Positions 1 through 6,290 are shown, counted from the stretch's first letter. The stretch: 7,543 nucleotides of DNA from Bordetella sp. (GCA_027450125.1 DAIDKG010000289.1:1-7543), one strand, 5' to 3'. Notes: generated by a model from the letters alone, not told the origin. Program-made: numbers and translations.

Positions 1-900
1 GGACAGGCCCATCAACGCGGCCAGGGACAGGGCTATCAGCGAACGGCGCTGCAATTGCAGCGAGGTGTGGCGACGCAGCAGATATGCGCTTATCTGGGCC
101 CCGGCGATCAGCGCCATGGCATTGCCGCCGAAAAACAGGCCGTAGTATCGGGCCGGGACGCCGTAGACTTCGATGAACAGATGCGGCGACCCAGCGATGT
201 AAGCGAACATGCCGGCCTGGCCCATGCCACCGGTGAGGGTGTGCGCCATGAAACCGCGGTGCCCGAGCAGGCCGCGATAGTTGGCGAAAATGGTGCGCCA
301 ATTCAGCGGCAGGGTTTTTTCGCGCGGTAGAGATTCGCGCATGCGCAGGGCCACCAGCGCGAGCAGGGCCAGCCCTACGCCGGCCATGGCCCAGAACAGG
401 CTGCGCCAGCCCAGGGCCACGAGCTGGCCTCCCGCCAGAGGCGCGAGAATGGGGGCCAGGCCCATGATCAGCATCATCAGCGACAAGGCCCGGGCGGCAT
501 CCTGGGTGGCGTAATGGTCGCGCACGACGGCGCGGGGCACCACCATGCCGGCCGACGCGCCCAGCGCCTGCAGCACACGCCAGAAGATGAGGGCCTGGAC
601 GCTGCCGGTCAGGGCGCAGCCCATGGCCGATACGGTGTACAGCACCAGTCCGCAGAGCAGGGGCGGCTTGCGGCCGTAGCGGTCTGCCAGCGGGCCGTAT
701 ACCAGCTGGGAGAGGGCCAGGCCGACAAAGTAGGCGGACAAGGTGCGTTCGATCTCCCCCAACTGTGCGTGCAGCCCCAGGGCCATGGCCGGAAAGGCCG
801 GGAGGTACATGTCGGTGGAAAACGGGCCGATCGCGGTCAGCGCGCCCATCAGGATCAACCAGCCGGGCAGCCTGCGGGACGGAAATTCGGACGACGGCAT
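1..900 (-). CDS. Bcr/CflA-type MFS drug-efflux transporter, 3' end cut off
   Basis: This encodes an inner-membrane proton-coupled efflux pump of the Bcr/CflA group of the major facilitator superfamily, which exports antibiotics or other small molecules; the substrate cannot be read from sequence. The first 300 codons are present, read from ATG at 900-898 to the window edge without a stop; family members are about 400 residues. About eight and a half hydrophobic helices are visible. Typical features are STDMYLPAFP in helix 1 (residues 28-37), the MFS motif A GPLADRYGRKP in the 2-3 loop (69-79), and a GLAPILAPLAGG stretch in helix 5 (147-158) typical of this group. A polar central loop follows at about 187-215. 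The start was chosen because the protein then begins just before helix 1. An in-frame ATG at 1038-1036 would add 46 unlikely residues. Neither start has a clear Shine-Dalgarno sequence. The gene is divergent from cfa and shares its control region. Confidence 0.9.
   Translation of the reverse strand, partial: MPSSEFPSRRLPGWLILMGALTAIGPFSTDMYLPAFPAMALGLHAQLGEIERTLSAYFVGLALSQLVYGPLADRYGRKPPLLCGLVLYTVSAMGCALTGSVQALIFWRVLQALGASAGMVVPRAVVRDHYATQDAARALSLMMLIMGLAPILAPLAGGQLVALGWRSLFWAMAGVGLALLALVALRMRESLPREKTLPLNWRTIFANYRGLLGHRGFMAHTLTGGMGQAGMFAYIAGSPHLFIEVYGVPARYYGLFFGGNAMALIAGAQISAYLLRRHTSLQLQRRSLIALSLAALMGLS
47..62. repeat. 16-bp perfect palindrome inside the efflux gene
   Basis: CGCTGCAATTGCAGCG is perfectly self-complementary with no spacer. 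It lies in coding sequence, near codons 280-285 of the transporter (residues S-L-Q-L-Q-R). No role is evident. It may simply follow from the repeated Leu-Gln codons. Confidence 0.4.
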
Positions 901-989
901 GAGAGCGAACGGACGGGCGCGGTTTGCGCCGAGGGGGCGGGATCCGGATAAAGCGCCGGGAGGCGGGCCAGCCGAGAACGAACCGTGCA

Positions 990-1012
990 ATGTATCACGT
1001 GGGGAGATACAT
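990..1012. promoter_or_regulatory. Palindromic operator candidate in the divergent promoter region
   Basis: Two perfect 7-bp half-sites, ATGTATC (990-996) and GATACAT (1006-1012), are separated by 9 bp, and a third copy of GATACAT sits at 1032-1038. The core fits the ATC-N9-GAT form of the T-N11-A box bound by many LysR-type regulators, although a TetR-type repressor site would look similar. It lies 90 bp upstream of the efflux gene start and 58 bp upstream of cfa, so one regulator could act on both genes. No regulator gene is present in the window. The palindrome is read directly from sequence; the protein that binds it is inferred. Confidence 0.55.
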
Positions 1013-1033
1013 GCGCTCGCAAGCAAATTCCGA

Positions 1034-1039
1034 TACATT
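1034..1039 (+). promoter_or_regulatory. cfa: Weak candidate -10 element for cfa
   Basis: TACATT matches four of six positions of the sigma-70 -10 consensus and overlaps the third GATACAT half-site at 1032-1038. No good -35 hexamer lies 16-18 bp upstream, which would suit a regulator-dependent or sigma-S-type promoter. The palindrome at 990-1012 would then sit over the -35 region. A transcript from here would start near 1046 and carry the AGGGGAG ribosome-binding site at 1057-1063. Confidence 0.25.
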
Positions 1040-1070
1040 TCAAAAGTTCGATCATTAGGGGAGTAGGCTC

Positions 1071-2351
1071 GTGAACCCTTTGTTGTCCGCCGTGGATCGG
1101 AAGCTGAAGGCCGTGACACAGGCGCCGGTTCAGTTGGTCATGCCCGACGGCACGGCGCTGGGAGCGCCCGATCCGCGCGTGAAATTCACCGTGCGCGACA
1201 AGAAGTCGCTGGCGCATCTGGCAGAAGGCTCGGTCGGCGTGCTCGGCCAGGACTATGTCGAAGGCCTGATCGATATCGAGGGCACCATGCGCGATGTCAT
1301 GGCGGCCGCGGCGCAGATGCTGCCGGATTCGCCCATAGAGGCGGCTCGCACCGGCCGGCTGACCGAGCTGGTACGCAAGCTCATTTCCATCTGGCGCCAC
1401 TCGGTCGAGCGCGACGCCAAGCAGATCGAGTTTCACTACGACCTGTCCGAGGCCTTCTACTCTCTCTGGCAGGATCCGCGCCGGGTTTACTCCTGTGCGT
1501 ACTACCGCGAGCCGGGCATGAACCTGGCGCAGGCGCAGGAAGCCAAGCTAGACCACATATGCCGCAAGCTGAACCTGCAGCCGGGCGAGCGCTTTCTGGA
1601 TATCGGCGCCGGCTGGGGTGGCCTGCTGCTGTGGGCCGCCGAGAACTACGGCGTCGACGCCACGGGCATCACGCTGTCGCGCAACCAGCATGCGCATGTC
1701 ACCCGTCTGATCGAAGAAAAAGGCCTCTCGGGCCGGGTGCGCATGGAGTTGCTGGATTACCGAAAACTCGACGAATCGCAGCCTTTCGACAAGATTTCCT
1801 CGGTGGGCATGTTCGAGCATGTCGGCCGCGCCCTGCTGCCCGAATACTTCGCCAAGCTGCGCCGCCTGCTCAAGCCCAGCGGCCTCATCCTGAACCATGG
1901 CATCACGGCCGGAGGCGTCTACAACGCCGAATTGGGCAGCGGTATGGGCGAGTTCATCGACAAGTACATATTCCCGGGCGGGGAGCTGACGCACGCGAGC
2001 AATGTGCTGGAGGCCGTGGCGCTGGGTGGACTGGAAACGGTCGACATGGAAAATCTGCGCCCGCACTACGCCCGCACGCTTTGGGCCTGGAGCGACGGAC
2101 TGGAGGCGCAGCTCGATCGCGCTGCCCAGATCCTCACGCAGGACAGGGGCGAACAGGGCATGAAGTCGCTGCGTGCCTACCGCCTGTACCTGGCCGGCTG
2201 CGCCATGGGTTTCGAGCACGGATGGATCTCGCTGCACCAGTTCCTGCTGGCGCCCCTGCCCACAGGGCGCTCCGACGAGCTCGACAATCCAGCCGACCTT
2301 GGCTATGGGTGGCGCCGCGACTACATGTACGACGGGCGGCACAAGGCCTGA
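1071..2351 (+). CDS. cfa: Cyclopropane-fatty-acyl-phospholipid synthase
   Basis: This enzyme transfers a methylene group from S-adenosylmethionine to the double bond of unsaturated acyl chains in membrane phospholipids, giving cyclopropane fatty acids that toughen the inner membrane against acid and other stress. The 426-residue protein has the family's N-terminal lipid-associated region (about 1-115) followed by a Rossmann methyltransferase domain. Visible motifs are HYDLSEAFY (122-130), YSCAY (140-144), the SAM-binding DIGAGWGG (177-184), FEHVG (248-252), LNHGIT (274-279) and PHYARTLWAW (331-340). From E. coli Cfa, the bicarbonate-binding residues probably correspond to C142, E249, H276, I278 and Y333, all present, so the enzyme looks intact. 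The start is GTG with a strong AGGGGAG 7 nt upstream. It is the first plus-strand gene after the divergent control region. The next gene begins 56 bp downstream. Confidence 0.95.
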   Translation: MNPLLSAVDRKLKAVTQAPVQLVMPDGTALGAPDPRVKFTVRDKKSLAHLAEGSVGVLGQDYVEGLIDIEGTMRDVMAAAAQMLPDSPIEAARTGRLTELVRKLISIWRHSVERDAKQIEFHYDLSEAFYSLWQDPRRVYSCAYYREPGMNLAQAQEAKLDHICRKLNLQPGERFLDIGAGWGGLLLWAAENYGVDATGITLSRNQHAHVTRLIEEKGLSGRVRMELLDYRKLDESQPFDKISSVGMFEHVGRALLPEYFAKLRRLLKPSGLILNHGITAGGVYNAELGSGMGEFIDKYIFPGGELTHASNVLEAVALGGLETVDMENLRPHYARTLWAWSDGLEAQLDRAAQILTQDRGEQGMKSLRAYRLYLAGCAMGFEHGWISLHQFLLAPLPTGRSDELDNPADLGYGWRRDYMYDGRHKA

Positions 2352-2370
2352 CCCCTGCCGGGCGTGCCTG

Positions 2371-2407
2371 TTGCTTCAGGCGGCTGGTAGCTGGCTACAA
2401 TTCGCCG
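2371..2407 (+). promoter_or_regulatory. Candidate promoter giving a leaderless mRNA
   Basis: TACAAT (2396-2401) matches five of six positions of the -10 consensus and ends only 6 nt before the ATG at 2408. TTGCTT (2371-2376) is a possible -35 with a long 19-nt spacer. Initiation at the normal distance from the -10 would fall on or next to the start codon, so the transcript would lack a leader. This agrees with the absence of any Shine-Dalgarno sequence there. The -10 also overlaps a short palindrome, GTAGC-TG-GCTAC (2387-2398), which could be an operator or could be chance. Confidence 0.45.
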
Positions 2408-3178
2408 ATGTCCAGCCGACGCGCACCTACCGAACAAGACCAGCCCACATTGTCCGAGGCGGACGGCGTGCGCTATCTGCATTTCAATACCGAATGGGTG
2501 CAGGGGGCGATGCGTATCGCCGACCCCGGCGCCCTGGTGCTGGAATACACGGCGCAGATGATGGCCTGGCTGCTGTTCCTGGCGCCGCCCGTCGAGTCGT
2601 CCATCGGACTGCTGGGCCTGGGTGCGGGATCGCTGGCGCGGTTTTGTCTCAAGCATACGCGCAGCGGTCTCGAGGTCGTCGAGTGGAACCCCCGCGTCAC
2701 GGCCGCGTGCCAGACTTTCTTTCGCCTGCCGCCTTCGCCGCGGATGCGCATCCACCACATGGATGCGGGGCTCTGGGTGGCTGATCCGCTCAACGCGGGC
2801 AAATGCCCGGTGCTCATGGCGGACCTGTACGACGCGCAGGCGCGAGGCCCGGTGCGCGACTCGGTGGCTTTCTACCGGGGCTGCCGGCGGGTGCTGGGAG
2901 AGGCGGGTGTGCTGGCGGTGAACCTGTTCGGCCGGCACGAGAGCTTCAGCCGCAATATCGACAATCTTTGCGCGGCGTTCGATGATCGCGTGATCCTGCT
3001 GCCCGAGATCGACGAGGGCAACCAGATCGTGCTGGCGTTCAGTGGTCCACCGCTGGCCGTGACGCCGGCGCAACTGCTCGATCGCGCCGAACAGATAGAA
3101 GCCGAGTACGGCCTGCCGGCGCGGCGCTGGGCGCGGGCCTTGGTGGGCCATGCGGTCCAGGGCGTTCTGCACCTCTGA
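2408..3178 (+). CDS. Spermidine-synthase-like protein
   Basis: This is a 256-residue protein with the Rossmann fold of the polyamine aminopropyltransferase (spermidine synthase) family, probably cytoplasmic. A glycine-rich nucleotide loop, GLLGLGAGSL (67-76), replaces the usual GGGDG. It is followed by the acidic strand VVEWNP (90-95), where E92 would contact the ribose of the SAM-type cofactor, and by DLYD (139-142), matching the DxxD aspartates that in true spermidine synthases bind the amine. SVAFYRGCRRVL (152-163) matches the family's helix after that loop. The small N-terminal beta domain of classical SpeE is mostly missing, with only a short piece around HFNTEWVQGAM (25-35). The protein could therefore be an aminopropyltransferase or a methyltransferase-like relative with another substrate. 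The start is the first ATG of the conserved part. It lies 56 bp after cfa, and matB follows after 28 nt. Confidence 0.8.
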   Translation: MSSRRAPTEQDQPTLSEADGVRYLHFNTEWVQGAMRIADPGALVLEYTAQMMAWLLFLAPPVESSIGLLGLGAGSLARFCLKHTRSGLEVVEWNPRVTAACQTFFRLPPSPRMRIHHMDAGLWVADPLNAGKCPVLMADLYDAQARGPVRDSVAFYRGCRRVLGEAGVLAVNLFGRHESFSRNIDNLCAAFDDRVILLPEIDEGNQIVLAFSGPPLAVTPAQLLDRAEQIEAEYGLPARRWARALVGHAVQGVLHL

Positions 3179-3206
3179 AAATAGCAACAATCCGCAAGGA
3201 GAATCC

Positions 3207-4742
3207 ATGTCCAATCTATATACGGTGCTCGAGAGCGGTTTTCCCGCCGATCGCAAGACCGTTGCCATCGAGACCCCCGAACATTGCTACACCTGGGACG
3301 ACATGGATCGCGCCAGTGCATGCCTGGCCAATCTGTTGTCCTCGCTGGCGCTGCCGGCCGGCGCGCGCGTGGCCGTACAGGTCGAGAAATCGCCCGAGGC
3401 GCTGCTGCTCTATCTGGCGACCTTGCGCGCCGGACTGGTGTACCTTCCCCTGAATACCGCCTACCGTGAAGCGGAAATCGCGTATTTCCTGGGCAACGCC
3501 GAACCGGACGTGGTGGTGTGCGCGCCCGAGAACGAGGACTGGGTCGGACGCATTGCCCGCACCGCAGGCGTGGGTCATGTCTATACGCTGGGCGAGCAGC
3601 GTACCGGCACGCTGCTGGATGCCGCGGCAAGCTTCCCGCAGACGTTTCGCACCGTGCAGCGCAAGCCGGACGATCTGGCGGTCATTCTCTATACGTCGGG
3701 CACCACGGGACGCAGCAAGGGTGCCATGCTGACGCACGGCAATATGGCGTCGAACGCGCTGACGCTGCGCGAATACTGGGGCTGGCGCAGCGACGACGTG
3801 CTGCTGCACATGCTGCCCATCTTTCACATCCACGGTCTTTTTGTGGCATCGCACGGTGCCTTGCTGGCGGGCGCGCGCATGATCTGGCTGCCCAGGCTGG
3901 ACGTGAACCAGGCCTTGCACTACCTGCCTCGCAGTACGGTGATGATGGGCGTGCCGACTTACTACGTGCGGCTGCTGGCCGACGCGCGCTTCGGCCGCCA
4001 GGTGTGCCGCAATATGCGCCTGTTCATTTCGGGGTCGGCGCCGCTTTTGACGGAGACATTCAACGCTTTTCGCGAGCGCAGCGGACACACCATACTCGAG
4101 CGCTACGGCATGAGCGAGACCGTGATGCTGGCCTCCAACCCGTATCGGCCCGCAGAAGGCGAGCGTCTCGGCGGCACGGTGGGCAAGCCGCTGCCGGGCG
4201 TTGAGCTGCGCGTGGTCGACGATGCCGGACGGACATTGGCCGCGGGAGATATCGGCCACATCCAGGTGCGCGGCCCCAATGTGTTTTCCGGCTATTGGCG
4301 CATGCCCGAGAAGACCCGCGAGGAGTTCACTGCCGACGGCTGGTTCAAGACCGGCGACGTGGGTCGCTATGGCGGCGTGTCGGGGGGCAGGGCGGTGCCG
4401 GACGACTATCTGTCCATCGTGGGGCGCAGCAAGGACCTGATCATTTCGGGCGGCTACAACGTCTATCCCAAGGAGATCGAGGGTTTCATCGACGATATGC
4501 CGGGCGTGGCCGAATCGGCCGTGATCGGCGTGCCGCATCCCGATTTCGGTGAGGCGGTGGTGGCCGTGGTGGTGCCCAGGCCGCAGGCCAGCCTGGACAC
4601 GCAGGTCATGCTGGCTGCGCTCAAGCAGAATATTGCCAATTTCAAGGTGCCCAAGCGCATCCACATTGCCGCGGAGCTGCCGCGCAACACCATGGGCAAG
4701 GTGCAGAAGAACATCCTGCGCGAGACCTACAAGACTTTGTGA
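3207..4742 (+). CDS. matB: Malonyl-CoA synthetase (MatB type)
   Basis: This member of the AMP-forming acyl-CoA synthetase (ANL) superfamily is predicted to convert malonate, ATP and CoA into malonyl-CoA, AMP and diphosphate in the cytoplasm. The 511-residue protein has the P-loop LYTSGTTGRSKG (161-172), IFHIHGLF (205-212), MGVPTYYVRLL (247-257), ERYGMSET (298-305), the TGD aspartate near 384, the hinge GRSKDLI (406-412), and NTMGKVQKNIL (494-504) with catalytic K498. I recognise MatB rather than a generic acyl-CoA ligase from long matches to rhizobial MatB, including VAVQVEKSPEAL, VYLPLNTAY and the arginine R255 expected to bind the malonate carboxylate. Residues about 387-398 form a glycine-rich loop longer than in that protein. 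The ATG at 3207 has GGAG 5 nt upstream; an earlier in-frame ATG at 3150 lies inside the previous gene. No malonyl-CoA decarboxylase or malonate transporter gene is adjacent. Confidence 0.88.
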   Translation: MSNLYTVLESGFPADRKTVAIETPEHCYTWDDMDRASACLANLLSSLALPAGARVAVQVEKSPEALLLYLATLRAGLVYLPLNTAYREAEIAYFLGNAEPDVVVCAPENEDWVGRIARTAGVGHVYTLGEQRTGTLLDAAASFPQTFRTVQRKPDDLAVILYTSGTTGRSKGAMLTHGNMASNALTLREYWGWRSDDVLLHMLPIFHIHGLFVASHGALLAGARMIWLPRLDVNQALHYLPRSTVMMGVPTYYVRLLADARFGRQVCRNMRLFISGSAPLLTETFNAFRERSGHTILERYGMSETVMLASNPYRPAEGERLGGTVGKPLPGVELRVVDDAGRTLAAGDIGHIQVRGPNVFSGYWRMPEKTREEFTADGWFKTGDVGRYGGVSGGRAVPDDYLSIVGRSKDLIISGGYNVYPKEIEGFIDDMPGVAESAVIGVPHPDFGEAVVAVVVPRPQASLDTQVMLAALKQNIANFKVPKRIHIAAELPRNTMGKVQKNILRETYKTL

Positions 4743-4745
4743 TGC

Positions 4746-4760
4746 AGACATGAGCCGCTC
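4746..4760 (+). repeat. 15-nt direct repeat, copy 1, over a start codon
   Basis: AGACATGAGCCGCTC is identical to 6784-6798. Here it spans the start of the binding-protein-like gene (Met-Ser-Arg-Ser). In the second copy it spans Met6 of nagZ in the same reading frame. Confidence 0.5.
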
Positions 4761-5529
4761 GTCCGGATTTTCGCGCATCGTGCCTCCGCTGTTGGCGGCG
4801 CTGACGTTGCTGGCGCTGACGCTGGCCTGTAGCGCCGCACCGGTGGCCCAGGCTCAGCACCGGGCGCCGGCCCGGCCTCCTGCGGCGCCGGCGCCAGCCT
4901 CCGAGCCGGCCGAGACGGTGGACTTGCCTGCGCAGGCGCCGCTGGACAAGCAGGTCGAGATGTTCCGCAAGATCCTGCCCCAGGCCAAGCGCGTGGGCCT
5001 GATCTACGATCCGGGCGATCCGGTATCGGTCGCTGCGATCAAGCAAATGCTCGATCTGCTGTCCAAGGCGGGGATGAGCCCGGTGGAAGTCATGGTGCCG
5101 CACGAGTGGGACGTGGGGCCGGCGGCTCGCAATCTTATCGGCCGGGTCGATCTCATCTATACGATCTTCGACGACAAGGTCGCGCCGCAATACCCGATAG
5201 TGGTCCAGACGTGTGATCAGGCGCACATTCCGCTGTTCACCGCCGATCCCGGCCAGGTCCGTCTGGGCGCCATGGCTGCGCTGGGGCTGCCGGGCAAAGC
5301 GCAGCAGGCGGTGCGGGCCACTGCCCGGACAGCGGCCGGCCGGCAGATCAGGCCCGAGCGGCCGATGTCCGGGCAGTGGCTTTATCTGAACCTGGACGCC
5401 GCCGCGCGGCAAGGGGTCACCGTGCCGGACGACATTCTCAAATCTGCGGTACTGGTGAGCCAGCCGGGCACCGCCGATGCCGCACAAACAAAAAGCGATC
5501 CGCCCAAGGCGGATGGAGTCAAACGATGA
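4750..5529 (+). CDS. Secreted one-lobed ABC substrate-binding-protein relative (TrpX-like)
   Basis: This 259-residue exported protein resembles only the C-terminal part of TrpX-type ABC substrate-binding proteins. Residues 1-35 form a signal peptide (hydrophobic core 11-27). Signal peptidase I cleavage is likely after AQA (33-35). C27 follows T-L-A, a poor lipobox, so a lipoprotein is possible but less likely. A Pro/Ala-rich linker (37-63) leads into [20 protein letters not shown] (65-84), the segment that in full-length relatives joins the two lobes. The family pattern then continues through [10 protein letters not shown] (133-142), IPLFTADPG (160-168), LGAMAALGL (172-180) and VTVPDDIL (223-230). 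The N-terminal lobe, about 100-120 residues in relatives, is absent, so ordinary clamshell ligand binding is doubtful. No permease or ATPase gene is near. The start ATG lies 7 nt after matB and lacks a clear Shine-Dalgarno sequence. The stop overlaps pdxJ as ATGA, implying coupled translation. Confidence 0.8.
   Translation: MSRSSGFSRIVPPLLAALTLLALTLACSAAPVAQAQHRAPARPPAAPAPASEPAETVDLPAQAPLDKQVEMFRKILPQAKRVGLIYDPGDPVSVAAIKQMLDLLSKAGMSPVEVMVPHEWDVGPAARNLIGRVDLIYTIFDDKVAPQYPIVVQTCDQAHIPLFTADPGQVRLGAMAALGLPGKAQQAVRATARTAAGRQIRPERPMSGQWLYLNLDAAARQGVTVPDDILKSAVLVSQPGTADAAQTKSDPPKADGVKR
5317..5380. repeat. Long inverted repeat, 15 bp perfect, inside a coding region
   Basis: GCCACTGCCCGGACA (5317-5331) is the exact reverse complement of TGTCCGGGCAGTGGC (5366-5380). 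After one G/A mismatch (5332/5365) the pairing resumes for six bases, CGGCCG (5333-5338) with CGGCCG (5359-5364), leaving a 20-nt loop. Two G-U pairs could extend the base in RNA. It encodes residues 190-210 of the binding-protein-like gene and lies about 145 bp upstream of pdxJ. The TTTAT after the right arm is too weak a T-tract for a standard intrinsic terminator. Confidence 0.75.
5498..5514. other. Perfect hairpin abutting the pdxJ ribosome-binding site
   Basis: ATCCGCC (5498-5504) and GGCGGAT (5508-5514) form a 7-bp stem with a 3-nt CAA loop. The next four bases, GGAG (5515-5518), are the pdxJ Shine-Dalgarno sequence. On the left is an A-rich run, AAACAAAAAGC, so in the minus-strand reading the stem is followed by CGC and five T residues, which resembles an intrinsic terminator for antisense transcripts. 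In the plus-strand mRNA it could affect ribosome access to pdxJ. Confidence 0.5.
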
Positions 5530-6272
5530 TAGAGCTGGGCGTCAATATCGATCACGTGGCCACGCTGCGGCAGCAGCGCCACACCGTCTACCCCGATCCC
5601 GTCGAGGCGGCCGTGCGCGCCGAAGATGCGGGAGCCGATCTCATCACCTTGCATCTGCGCGAGGATCGGCGTCATATCCAGGACGCCGACGTGCGCGCGA
5701 TCCGCGGCAGGCTGCGCACCCGCATGAACCTGGAGTGCGCGGTGACCAGGGAGATGCTGGACATCGCCTGCGAGGTCGGGCCGGACGACGTGTGCCTGGT
5801 CCCGGAAAAGCGCAGTGAATTGACCACGGAAGGCGGCCTGGACGTGATCGGAGGGCAGGCTGCGGTCGCCGCGGCCGTCGCCCAGCTGCAGGGTGCGGGC
5901 ATACGCGTCTCCCTCTTCATCGACCCCGAGCCCGGCCAGGTCGACGCGGCGGCGCAAGCCGGCGCCACGGTCATCGAACTGCATACGGGCGCTTATGCCG
6001 ACGCGAGTTCGCCCGAGGCGGCGCATGCCGAGCTGGAGCGGGTGCGCGCGGCCGTGGCCCATGGTCTGCGGCTGGGACTGCGCGTGAATGCGGGACACGG
6101 CCTGCATTACGGCAATGTGGCGCCGATGGCGGCCATGGCCGGGGTGTCCGAGTTGAACATCGGCCATGCCATCGTGGCTAGGGCGGTGTTCGACGGCTGG
6201 GAAAAAGCCGTGCGCGACATGAAGGCCTTGATGGTCCAGGCGCAGTTGCAGAGCCGGCGCGGCGGCGCGTGA
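5526..6272 (+). CDS. pdxJ: Pyridoxine 5'-phosphate synthase
   Basis: PdxJ performs the ring-closing last step of DXP-dependent vitamin B6 synthesis in the cytoplasm. It condenses 1-deoxy-D-xylulose 5-phosphate with 3-amino-2-oxopropyl phosphate (made by PdxA) to pyridoxine 5'-phosphate. The 248-residue length matches the family's TIM barrel. Conserved segments are [13 protein letters not shown] (4-16), YPDPVEAA (22-29), HLREDRRHI (43-51), TRMNLE (65-70), LVPEKR (91-96), TTEGGLDV (100-107), SLFID (129-133), ELHTGAYA (151-158), VNAGHGLHY (187-195) and ELNIGHAI (209-216). Residues equivalent to the E. coli active site, H43, R45, E70 and H191, are all present. The ATG overlaps the upstream stop (ATGA) and has GGAG 7 nt upstream, directly behind a hairpin. 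The acpS gene follows, a common arrangement in proteobacteria. Confidence 0.97.
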   Translation: MIELGVNIDHVATLRQQRHTVYPDPVEAAVRAEDAGADLITLHLREDRRHIQDADVRAIRGRLRTRMNLECAVTREMLDIACEVGPDDVCLVPEKRSELTTEGGLDVIGGQAAVAAAVAQLQGAGIRVSLFIDPEPGQVDAAAQAGATVIELHTGAYADASSPEAAHAELERVRAAVAHGLRLGLRVNAGHGLHYGNVAPMAAMAGVSELNIGHAIVARAVFDGWEKAVRDMKALMVQAQLQSRRGGA

Positions 6273-6290
6273 TGCGTCCGCAGCCTCGCG

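Noticed and set aside
55..951. Plus-strand open frames opposite the efflux transporter
   Set aside because: The minus strand encodes a clear Bcr/CflA protein with MFS motif A across the whole stretch. The plus frames are short and low in motif content.
898..1038. Longer start for the efflux transporter at ATG 1038-1036
   Set aside because: It would add 46 residues with no membrane helix or family match, run through the palindromic operator candidate, and has no ribosome-binding site. ATG 900 places the start just before helix 1.
2366..2381. GCCTG-N6-CAGGC hairpin after cfa as a terminator
   Set aside because: Only a 5-bp stem with no T-tract on the plus strand, so it is not adequate for an intrinsic terminator.
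1548..3268. Minus-strand open frames opposite cfa and the spermidine-synthase-like gene
   Set aside because: No motifs, skewed composition, and full overlap with well-supported genes.
3216..4778. 520-residue open frame on the minus strand opposite matB
   Set aside because: It is a GC-rich shadow of matB, rich in His/Arg/Gln and without recognisable motifs. The plus strand has unmistakable MatB motifs throughout.
4798..4827. Imperfect 15-bp tandem repeat in the signal peptide of the binding-protein-like gene
   Set aside because: The repeated GCGCTGACG simply encodes a Leu/Ala/Thr-rich hydrophobic core, and such repetition is usual there.
4822..4830. Lipoprotein signal with Cys27 of the binding-protein-like gene
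   Set aside because: The residues before the cysteine (T-L-A) lack the usual leucine at -3 and small residue at -2. AQA at residues 33-35 is a better signal peptidase I site, so it was not called a lipoprotein.
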